From Spirosoma terrae (lineage in GTDB: Bacteria; Bacteroidota; Bacteroidia; Cytophagales; Spirosomataceae): 64,000 nt of DNA. The notes beneath the pieces were generated by a model that saw only the letters and a program-made list of their open reading frames with translations, made no database searches and had not been told where the DNA came from. The translations under genes and the position numbers were made by a program. This document shows, piece by piece, positions 57,301 to 64,000 of this stretch. How positions within the stretch are numbered: position 1 is the first letter of the stretch; every line of letters starts with the position of its first letter. Location of the stretch: the NCBI RefSeq assembly GCF_010435915.1, contig NZ_JAAFZH010000002.1, forward strand, positions 558,001-622,000, read 5' to 3'.

Positions 57301-58776
57301 ATGAATTGTGTGCTCGGAGTCGATATTGGCACCACCAATGTCAAAGTTCTCGCAGTTTCGTCTACCGACTGGGAAATAATTGCTGATACATCGCTACCTG
57401 TTCCTACACTATCACCACAGCCGGGCTATGCCGAACAGGACCCTGAGAAAGTCTGGCAGGCCGTTAAGCAAGGAATTAGCGAAGTTACCATTGCGGCAAA
57501 GCATAAAAAAGTTACGCTGGAATCGGTGAGCTTCAGTGCTGGTATGCACAGTGTGATGGCTATCGGTGCCGACGGTAAACCATTGACCAACGCTATACTG
57601 TGGTCGGATAACCGGGCAGAACCGCAGTCCGATGAGTTGCATACCAGTCAGAAGGAGCTGGGAGATGATATTTATGCCCATACTGGCACGCCCATTCATC
57701 CAATGATTCCACTCTGTAAGCTGGCGTGGTTTCGAGCTAATCAACCAGACGTATTGAGCCAGGCGTCAAAATTTGTTTCGTTGAAAGAGTATGTCTGGTG
57801 GAAATTGACCGGACGTTATGATATCGATTACTCAATAGCTACGGCAACGGGCTTATTCGATCAGCAGGAAAAAACGTGGTATAAACCTGCGCTGGATGTC
57901 GCCGGTGTTCGTTCAGAACAGCTCTCGGAACCTCAGCCAACCACATTTGCCGTTGTGTATGATCCTGAAAAGGAAGGAGTTGCCAGAACGGCTTTACCGG
58001 CCGGTATTAATCTGTTTCCGGGTGCGTCGGATGGCTGTCTGGCCAATCTGGGCGCGGGTTGTATTAAACCAGGAATCACAACAATCACGATTGGAACCAG
58101 TGGCGCTGTTCGGCAAACCGTCAATAAACCGCAGCGCGATCCGCATGGCCGCCTGTTCTGCTATTATCTGGATGAACGGGATGGTCGGCCGTACTACGTA
58201 GTAGGAGGGCCTTCGAACAACGGAGCTAATGTGCTGCAGTGGCTATCCGAAAAGCTAACCCAGCAGGAAACAAAAGCCGTTCTGGCCGAAGCGGAAACCG
58301 TTGCCGTGGGGGCTGATGATTTACTGTTCATGCCCTACCTACACGGCGAGCGGGCTCCTCTTTGGGATGCTTCGGCACGGGGAGCCTATCTGAACGTAGA
58401 TTACCGTCATTCGAGAGCCCATTTTATACGTGCTGCTCTGGAAGGCGTTATGTTCAATCTGCTGAGTATCGAATGTCTACTGGCTAAGCAAACAGGCCCC
58501 ACCCAAGTGATTCATGCCAATGGCGGTTTTGCCCAGTCTGACTTTTGGGTACAAATGATGGCTGATATATTCGGCGTACCTGTCAAACTGAATGCAAGTA
58601 ATGAAAGTAGTGCAATGGGAGCCGTTTTACTGGTTTCCGACCTGAAAGCTTCCCTCGAAGACGTAGCGGAAGACGTATTGTTTGGCAAAACGTTTGAGCC
58701 AGACCCCGAGCGGCATCAGCAATACAAAGACGTGTTTTCCCGATGGGAAGAGGTACTTAAACGGATGAATGAATAA
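57301..58776 (+). CDS. FGGY-family carbohydrate kinase, probable gluconokinase
   Basis: A 491-residue sugar kinase. The N-terminal phosphate loop GVDIGTTNVKVLAV, the catalytic-side SLKEYVWWKLTGRY-like block (near residue 160), and the C-terminal GITTITIGTSGAVRQ and PYLHGERAPLWDASARGAYL motifs are typical of FGGY kinases of the gluconate branch (GntK of Gram-positive type). Xylulose or other sugar kinases cannot be excluded. I chose the ATG at 57301 (MNCVLGVDIG); the ORF also has an upstream ATG at 57265. It is a separate unit after the repressor's terminator. Confidence 0.88.
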   Translation: MNCVLGVDIGTTNVKVLAVSSTDWEIIADTSLPVPTLSPQPGYAEQDPEKVWQAVKQGISEVTIAAKHKKVTLESVSFSAGMHSVMAIGADGKPLTNAILWSDNRAEPQSDELHTSQKELGDDIYAHTGTPIHPMIPLCKLAWFRANQPDVLSQASKFVSLKEYVWWKLTGRYDIDYSIATATGLFDQQEKTWYKPALDVAGVRSEQLSEPQPTTFAVVYDPEKEGVARTALPAGINLFPGASDGCLANLGAGCIKPGITTITIGTSGAVRQTVNKPQRDPHGRLFCYYLDERDGRPYYVVGGPSNNGANVLQWLSEKLTQQETKAVLAEAETVAVGADDLLFMPYLHGERAPLWDASARGAYLNVDYRHSRAHFIRAALEGVMFNLLSIECLLAKQTGPTQVIHANGGFAQSDFWVQMMADIFGVPVKLNASNESSAMGAVLLVSDLKASLEDVAEDVLFGKTFEPDPERHQQYKDVFSRWEEVLKRMNE

Positions 58777-58837
58777 CGTGTTGTTTCCAGTTGGGGCTTA
58801 ACAACGACTAATAGGTCGAACGTAAACCCTTACAAGT

Positions 58838-59149
58838 ATGGCACTTCGATTTATTCGTGACCGGGTCGTTTTCGATCCAACCCAGGGCCAGATTCAGAAT
58901 GAGCCCCGCACTGTTAGTTTTCCGAGTCAGGTTCGGTCTGCACAGATTGCCTTAAATGGTTTCGATGTTCGCTACTCGGACGGCGATCATCATATTCTTC
59001 GGCAAATTGTCGATATAAGCGATCCGCAGATTAATGGGAATGCCGTGAGTTATACGGTTAGCTTATTATTAAGAGATGGCTCTGGTAACATCGATGACCG
59101 TTATCAGGGAACTGTTGACACGTTAGTGATTGCTGATACAGTTGGCTGA
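58838..59149 (+). CDS. Small beta-rich protein of unknown function
   Basis: A 103-residue protein that I do not recognise as a named family. The sequence alternates like a beta-sandwich (SAQIALNGFDVRYSDGDHHI, then NAVSYTVSLLLRDGSGNIDD) and ends DTLVIADTVG. It has no signal peptide or membrane segment. It follows the kinase gene by 61 bp on the same strand and ends 8 bp before a bidirectional hairpin. Confidence 0.65.
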   Translation: MALRFIRDRVVFDPTQGQIQNEPRTVSFPSQVRSAQIALNGFDVRYSDGDHHILRQIVDISDPQINGNAVSYTVSLLLRDGSGNIDDRYQGTVDTLVIADTVG

Positions 59150-59157
59150 GTACCCTT

Positions 59158-59218
59158 GCATTGAAAACCCGAAACTAGAAACTCTGGTGTAGAGCCTTAC
59201 GTTTCGGGTTTTCAATGC
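59158..59218. terminator. Bidirectional hairpin terminator
   Basis: The perfect 18-bp arms GCATTGAAAACCCGAAAC and GTTTCGGGTTTTCAATGC enclose 25 nt. The arms contain A and T runs in both directions, and the hairpin lies exactly between the converging 58838-59149 and proA genes. Confidence 0.82.
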
Positions 59219-59225
59219 TTGTTAT

Positions 59226-60476
59226 CTACCAACGTACCTGACCGTCGCCTACTACGATCCATTTTTCGGTCACCAGTTTTTCCAATGCAAATGGGCCGCG
59301 TGCATGAAGCTTCTGCGTTGAGATTCCTATTTCGGCACCGAGCCCAAACACGCCCCCATCCGTAAAACGGGTTGAGGCATTGGCGTAAACGGCGGCTGCA
59401 TCGACTTCTGCCAAAAACTGATCGACAAGCGATTGATTTTGTGATACGATTGCTTCTGAATGGCGCGACGAATAAGTCTGAATGTGTGAAAGGGCTTCAT
59501 CAAGGCCTGACACTACTTTAACGGCGCACTTATAATCTAAAAATTCCCGGCCAAAATCATCGGGGCTGGCATGTTGCAGTTTTTTGTATCCTGCCTTTTC
59601 GAAAATAGCGTAGGACGGTTCGTCGGCGAAAATCTCCACATTCCATTTGGTGAAATCTGCCGTTAACATAGGCAGAAACGTATCAGCAATGGTTTCATCG
59701 ACCAACACGCAGTCGAGAGAATTGCAGACCGATGGCCGTGAAACGCGGGCATTAACCACAATATTGGCTGCTTTTTGCAGGTCGGCCGATTGCTCAATGT
59801 AGGCATGGCATACGCCAGCTCCCGTTTCAATGGTTGGTACGAGCGAATTTTTGCGGACAAACTGAATGAGTGATTCCGAACCACGGGGAATGATAATATC
59901 GACGTAACGGGTGGCCGTCAGTAGTTCATTAACCACAGCGCGATCGGGCGGGAGCAGACTTACGGCTGCTTTAGGAACACCAAATTCTTCCAGCACACGC
60001 TGAATCAAACTTACCAGGTAGCGATTGGAAAAATCGGCTTCTTTGCCGCCTTTGAGTACGCAGGCATTGCCTGAACGTAAACAAAGCGACGCTACGTCGA
60101 CCGTAACGTTCGGTCGGGATTCGTAAATAACACCAACAACCCCAAGTGGAACCGCAATTTTTTTGAGTTTCAGGCCCTGCTCGATGGTTCGCTCCAGAAT
60201 GACTTCGCCGGTCGGGTCAGGCAGAACCGCTACGTCCCGCAAACTTTTCGACAGATCGGCGATACGTGCTTCGGTTAGTTTCAGGCGATCATACTTCGGA
60301 TCTGACTCAGGCATACGATCCAGATCTTTCTGATTCTCAGCTATAATGTCGGCCGTATGAGCGGTCAGCGTATCGGCCAGCTGATTTAAGAGCGCTGTTT
60401 TCTGTTCAGCGCTAAGCCGACGGACGGTAGCTGCTGCTTGTTGCGCATCCTGCAGGAGTGGAGTAATCGGTGTCAT
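59226..60476 (-). CDS. proA: Glutamate-5-semialdehyde dehydrogenase (gamma-glutamyl phosphate reductase)
   Basis: The second enzyme of proline synthesis, 416 residues. It reduces gamma-glutamyl phosphate with NADPH. The aldehyde-dehydrogenase-type active cysteine lies in RVSRPSVCNSLDCVLVD (near residue 250), and VIYESRPNVTVDVASLCLRS is a strong ProA signature. The C-terminal FGLGAEIGISTQKLHARGP is also typical. It follows proB by 75 bp on the same strand. I chose the ATG at 60476 (MTPITPLLQ); a frame extension to 60497 adds seven residues. Confidence 0.96.
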   Translation of the reverse strand: MTPITPLLQDAQQAAATVRRLSAEQKTALLNQLADTLTAHTADIIAENQKDLDRMPESDPKYDRLKLTEARIADLSKSLRDVAVLPDPTGEVILERTIEQGLKLKKIAVPLGVVGVIYESRPNVTVDVASLCLRSGNACVLKGGKEADFSNRYLVSLIQRVLEEFGVPKAAVSLLPPDRAVVNELLTATRYVDIIIPRGSESLIQFVRKNSLVPTIETGAGVCHAYIEQSADLQKAANIVVNARVSRPSVCNSLDCVLVDETIADTFLPMLTADFTKWNVEIFADEPSYAIFEKAGYKKLQHASPDDFGREFLDYKCAVKVVSGLDEALSHIQTYSSRHSEAIVSQNQSLVDQFLAEVDAAAVYANASTRFTDGGVFGLGAEIGISTQKLHARGPFALEKLVTEKWIVVGDGQVRW

Positions 60477-60551
60477 AGTAAGAAGCCTGGACGACAACGT
60501 CCGGGTATAAACGGGTTCTACTGTATCCAGACGTGGCCGTCCAGGATAGGG

Positions 60552-61586
60552 CTACAAAAGTACAATATCATTTGCATTTGCGACCTCAACATTTTGCTGG
60601 TTAAGCTGTTGGGTCAGATCGGCCGACGAAATACGGGCTCGGGCTACTGCAATCGTAGTTTCCTGGTCATCAATTATTTCGATCATCTCGCCTACCGTAA
60701 ATTCACCCAAAACGTTACGTACGCCTACCGCCAGTAAACTACGTCGCTGTTGCAACGCCCGTACAGCTCCCCCATCAACGAGTATCTGACCTACGGCCAG
60801 ACTACCACTGGCCAGCCAGCGATTACGAGCCGAAAGCGTAGTCGGTTGAGGAATAAACTCGGTGCCGATCTCACTTTTCAGGGCTCGATTTACGCTATCA
60901 GGCTCGTTTAATCCGAAAATAATGACCCGGATTCCCATGCGTGTTGCCAGTTTGGCAAACGTAAGTTTAGAAGCCATACCGCCTAGCCCTAGTGCTGACT
61001 TATCCGTTCGAACAACACCGAATACGTTTTCATCAAACGTAGTAATCTGACGAATGATTTTATTATTGGCATCGAGCAGCCCCCCGACCGAAGTACAGAG
61101 CATAAGTGCTTCGGCTCCAAAGCCGACGGCGATCAGCGTAGCAAGTTCGTCGTTGTCCGAAAATTTTAACTCACGATTGCTGACAACATCGTTTTCATTC
61201 GCAATCGGTATAATGCCGTTGGCCCACAATTCTTCGTAGGTCTGTTTGAGCTGCAGAAACTGATCGCGATTGGCAAAATGATGCCGTTCGCAAAGGCTCT
61301 GGGCAATGGCAATGCCATAAATGGAAAAAAAACGGGAGTACTGATTAAGGAGGAGAAGGTTACCAATGGCGGCAGCCGCTTTGCGCTGGGTAATATCGCC
61401 CCGATAATCCTGGATCAGCGATTTACCGGCACCTACTGCCCCCGATGATACCAGGACGATCCGATAATGTGGATGCAGGGCAGCCACTTGCCGGGCTATA
61501 TCGACCATAACTGGCTCATTCGGTTCGCCGTTAGGTTTTGTTATCGAAGCTGTACCAAATTTAAGTACAAGAACAGGTTTTGACAT
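60552..61586 (-). CDS. proB: Glutamate 5-kinase
   Basis: The first enzyme of proline synthesis, 344 residues. The amino-acid-kinase domain (about 1-245) has VLVLKFGTASI at its start, VLVSSGAVGAGKSLI (near residue 48) and GGMASKLTFAKLATRMG (near 200). A C-terminal PUA domain (about 260-340; GQILVDGGAVRALQQRRSLL) is present, as in full-length enterobacterial ProB. Proline feedback usually acts on the kinase domain. It forms the proBA operon. The ATG at 61586 (MSKPVLVLKFG) is the clear start. Confidence 0.95.
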   Translation of the reverse strand: MSKPVLVLKFGTASITKPNGEPNEPVMVDIARQVAALHPHYRIVLVSSGAVGAGKSLIQDYRGDITQRKAAAAIGNLLLLNQYSRFFSIYGIAIAQSLCERHHFANRDQFLQLKQTYEELWANGIIPIANENDVVSNRELKFSDNDELATLIAVGFGAEALMLCTSVGGLLDANNKIIRQITTFDENVFGVVRTDKSALGLGGMASKLTFAKLATRMGIRVIIFGLNEPDSVNRALKSEIGTEFIPQPTTLSARNRWLASGSLAVGQILVDGGAVRALQQRRSLLAVGVRNVLGEFTVGEMIEIIDDQETTIAVARARISSADLTQQLNQQNVEVANANDIVLL

Positions 61587-61696
61587 GGAATACGACGTTT
61601 CCGCCTGTGAAATAGTTAACGAGCAGAAAGGCCGCAAAAATAAGCAGAGTAGAGAAGATGTGTACGAGTGAGACGAGTTAAAGCCAAAGAAGTGTG

Positions 61697-62335
61697 CTAC
61701 AAAACAGAATCGCCTGCGTGATTTTTGAAAAGATGCTCAATAGTCGGTTCTGTAAAGCGGGCCTTTTTACGTAACGCTGCTTTTAGCTGTTTCATGTAGT
61801 CCGGTTTTGGAATTTCAATCGCTCCGTATCGACGAACATTGTCGTTAATAAATTGAGTATCAAGGAGCTGAAACTTTTGCTGACGTAGCGTTATAATTAA
61901 ATAGTGGAAAGCAACTTTCGACGCATTATCGACCAGATAGAACATCGATTCTCCGAAAAAAGCAGCACCAAGCGATACGCCGTACAAGCCACCAACTAAA
62001 CGATTATCAATATACGTTTCAATGCTATGCGCTAGCCCCATCCGGTGTAGTTCAGTGTAGGCATCAATGATTTCTTCTGAAATCCAGGTGCTATCAGTTT
62101 CGGATCTCGGCAGGGAGCAATAGCGCATAACTTGTTCAAAATTCTCATTGATACGTATGTCGAACTGTTTTTTATTAAGGACAGGACGTAGCGATTTGGC
62201 AGGTTTGTAAGTATCAATGGGAATAATAGCCCTAGGATCAGGGGCGTACCAGTAGAGTGTACCGTCCGAATCGGCCATCGGAAAAATACCGTTAATGTAT
62301 CCGTATATCAGGTCGTCGGCGGTTAGCTTATTCAT
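61697..62335 (-). CDS. aat: Leucyl/phenylalanyl-tRNA-protein transferase
   Basis: A 212-residue enzyme that adds Leu or Phe from tRNA to proteins with N-terminal Arg or Lys, marking them for ClpAP. Family blocks are GYINGIFPMAD near the start, WYAPDPRAIIP, GLAHSIETYIDNRLVGGLYG and ESMFYLVDNASKVAFHYLI. I chose the ATG at 62335 (MNKLTADDLIYGY), since the open frame upstream to 62422 has no family similarity. It stands apart from proBA by about 110 bp. Confidence 0.95.
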   Translation of the reverse strand: MNKLTADDLIYGYINGIFPMADSDGTLYWYAPDPRAIIPIDTYKPAKSLRPVLNKKQFDIRINENFEQVMRYCSLPRSETDSTWISEEIIDAYTELHRMGLAHSIETYIDNRLVGGLYGVSLGAAFFGESMFYLVDNASKVAFHYLIITLRQQKFQLLDTQFINDNVRRYGAIEIPKPDYMKQLKAALRKKARFTEPTIEHLFKNHAGDSVL

Positions 62336-62651
62336 GAAAGTCGGAATGCCTTTTCGACAAATATAAAAAAATATAGAGAAGGTGTGCAGTATAGATTTTA
62401 GCGAGTTAGCGAAGCTTTCCAACTTTGTAAGAATTCAACCATAGGCCTGTGAACGTACATCGTTTCTGGTTGTAAACGAGCCGCATAGTTTGTTCGGAAG
62501 AAACCAGCACTCTATCTTTCCGTCTTATTGACGTATATATATTGTATTACAACATAGGCAAGAAACGCTCGAATCACGATTGATAGCGAATTAAACCAAA
62601 TCTTTTCTATCCTGTCGAATGTTTACGAATAAAATGAATCAATTAGCAACC

Positions 62652-63269
62652 ATGAAAAAAGGACTTGTTCTCTTGCTGGCAGTGCTGCCATTCTTATTTA
62701 GCCGGTGCAGCGTGAACCAGCAAATTTCACAGGCAAAAGCGTTGGGCGATTGCCGATATACCATTGCATCGGCCGATAGTGTGTTTCTGGCAGGAACCGA
62801 TATTCGGGAATTTCGCAAAATCGAAGACTTAAACCCGGCTCGTTTCCCACGACTGGCAACTGGCTTGCTGACACGTAATGTTCCGCTGGATGCTCGGGTT
62901 AATCTGGATATTACGAACCCAACCAATAAAATGGCTGGTATTAACCAGCTAGAATACAGAGTTTTATTAGCTGGTCAGGAGTTATTTAATGGCTTTTTGA
63001 ACCAGCGAATCGAAGTGCCCGCTGGTGGTGGCCGTACGCGCGTGCCTATCAAGTTGAGTACAAACGCCTATCAGCTGCTGACTGATGCGAAAACACGCGA
63101 TGCTTTTACGCAACTGATACAAAATCTGTCGGGTGCATCAGGGTCGAAGCCATCCAAGCTGACAATCAAAATAAAACCGACGCTGGCACTCGGTAATAAG
63201 GCCATCAATTATCCCGGTTATATTACGATTGATCAGGACGTAACAAACAAGATATTACTTGGTAATTAG
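62652..63269 (+). CDS. LEA-type (LEA14-like) lipoprotein
   Basis: A 205-residue lipoprotein. The signal KKGLVLLLAVLPFLFSRC ends in a lipobox-like Cys (near residue 19). The mature protein contains an Ig-like LEA_2 domain (about 65-200): NVPLDARVNLDITNPTNKMA, INQLEYRVLLAGQELFNGF and GRTRVPIKLS are typical strands. Such proteins occur widely in Bacteroidota envelopes without a proven role. A related domain is found in the integrated element (47831-48286). ATG at 62652 gives the proper signal peptide; upstream ATGs at 62619 and 62634 are less likely. Confidence 0.85.
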   Translation: MKKGLVLLLAVLPFLFSRCSVNQQISQAKALGDCRYTIASADSVFLAGTDIREFRKIEDLNPARFPRLATGLLTRNVPLDARVNLDITNPTNKMAGINQLEYRVLLAGQELFNGFLNQRIEVPAGGGRTRVPIKLSTNAYQLLTDAKTRDAFTQLIQNLSGASGSKPSKLTIKIKPTLALGNKAINYPGYITIDQDVTNKILLGN

Positions 63270-63336
63270 CCTAATACGGAATATAACTACTAGGATTATT
63301 CCGGATTTTGCCGAAACCGATCAGTAGTGTTTAGAC

Positions 63337-63366
63337 AGCCCCGGCTTTTGAGGTCGGGGCTTTTTG
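63337..63366 (+). terminator. Rho-independent terminator of the LEA-type gene
   Basis: The arms AGCCCCG and CGGGGCT enclose a loop of about 11 nt and are followed by TTTTTG. It lies 67 bp after the stop codon. Confidence 0.82.
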
Positions 63367-63413
63367 TGCTCTATCGGACCCTATTAACCAATTGATTCAA
63401 ACAATATAACCTG

Positions 63414-64000
63414 ATGCGCCGAATTGTTTTTACCCTGTTACTTGCGGCAACAACGATGTTGACGAAGGGCCAAAACCAGCTAAAAATTACGCACGACGAA
63501 GCTAAAAAGCGGGTCGATGTTACGGTTGATGGCAAGCCATTTACTGCCTATATCTATCCTGGTCCTTCTGTTCTGAAGAAACCTGTTCTGTATCCAATTC
63601 TGTCAGCGGGAGGTAATTTCATCACGCGTGGCTGGCCGATGGACCCGCGTCCCGGCGAACGTATCGATCACCCGCACCATGTTGGTATGTGGTTCAATTA
63701 TGGCGATGTGAATGGACATGATTTCTGGAATAACTCGACGGCTGTTGGACCAGAACATAAAGGGCCATTTGGCACCATTGTTCATACGGGGGTTAAGTCG
63801 ATGAAGAGTGGTAAAGGTAAAGCCGAGTTAGTGGTTACGGCCGACTGGCTCGATAAAGATAACAAAGTGATGCTACAGGAAACAACTACGTTCGAATTTC
63901 GGGGCACTGCTGACAGCCGCACAATCGACCGTACTACCACGCTGAAAGCTGTTGATAAAGACGTACTGTTTAAAGATAATAAAGAAGGTATGATAGCACT
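63414..64000 (+). CDS. DUF6807/PmoA-like secreted protein (partial, runs off window)
   Basis: An open frame of 195 codons without stop up to the window end. It starts MRRIVFTLLLAATTMLTKGQ, a signal peptide. The mature part matches the DUF6807 ('PmoA family') pattern: YIYPGPSVLKKPVLYPILSA followed by GERIDHPHHVGMWFNYGDVN, with the conserved DHPHHxG histidines. The family is common in Bacteroidota beside sugar oxidoreductases and has no proven function. The family's 'methane oxygenase' label is not supported by function. The start ATG is 48 bp after a terminator, so this is a new transcription unit. Confidence 0.85.
   Translation, partial: MRRIVFTLLLAATTMLTKGQNQLKITHDEAKKRVDVTVDGKPFTAYIYPGPSVLKKPVLYPILSAGGNFITRGWPMDPRPGERIDHPHHVGMWFNYGDVNGHDFWNNSTAVGPEHKGPFGTIVHTGVKSMKSGKGKAELVVTADWLDKDNKVMLQETTTFEFRGTADSRTIDRTTTLKAVDKDVLFKDNKEGMIA

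Noticed and set aside
13..64000. Insertion sequences, rRNA genes, CRISPR arrays
   Set aside because: No transposase-like protein, rRNA stretch or regular repeat-spacer array was seen on either strand.

Overview
The window looks like chromosome from a Bacteroidota bacterium of the order Cytophagales, most like Spirosoma. The grounds are gene content (Tex, a long TopA without zinc fingers, SusC/FecA-type receptor, many secreted glycosidases, LEA-type lipoproteins), AT-rich leaders instead of Shine-Dalgarno sites, a -7 box of the TAnnTTTG type, and frequent TACGTA words. No taxonomic marker was compared, so the genus is an inference.

Left part (1-8.6 kb): a minus-strand operon for reductive pyrimidine and beta-alanine breakdown: semialdehyde dehydrogenase, aminotransferase, nucleoside hydrolase, NCS1 permease, dihydropyrimidinase and beta-ureidopropionase, with a divergent Lrp/AsnC regulator. 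Three copies of an 82-bp palindromic repeat sit just after stop codons inside this operon. From 9.3 to 34.7 kb is mostly housekeeping and glycan use: GH88 and a beta-propeller glycosidase, topA, a GNAT gene broken by one stop codon, a VOC protein, a DHFR-like reductase, GH20 hexosaminidase, sirtuin, TonB receptor, endonuclease III, two HhH membrane paralogs beside an OmpA protein, ROK kinase, N-carbamoylputrescine amidase, an oxidoreductase, cold-shock protein, Tex and an NlpC/P60 hydrolase.

Centre (35.25-52.85 kb): a 17.6-kb integrative element inserted in the 3' end of a tRNA-Ala(GGC) gene. A 15-bp direct repeat (35250-35264 and 52835-52849) marks both ends. Next to the tRNA is a tyrosine recombinase, then an AT-rich cargo cassette (lipoprotein, two small membrane proteins, a YLDTDK-type protein resembling DUF6414, a SUKH immunity-like protein). 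A 9.7-kb minus-strand block of 17 small genes follows; most products carry one or more membrane segments, and the only recognisable enzymes are two lytic transglycosylases with EF-hand-like tails, an SGNH esterase and a membrane-bound JAB/MPN peptidase. The right end holds a replication module (Toprim primase, VapE-like helicase, iteron-like repeats) and a divergent XRE-type regulator. No tail, terminase, portal, conjugation or recognisable capsid gene is seen. The best reading is an undescribed provirus-like or satellite-like element that builds a membrane-associated particle or envelope structure.

Right part (52.9-64 kb): an FG-GAP/cytochrome c lipoprotein, GH18 chitinase, ROK repressor, FGGY sugar kinase, proB-proA, aat, a LEA-type lipoprotein and the start of a DUF6807/PmoA-like gene that runs off the window.
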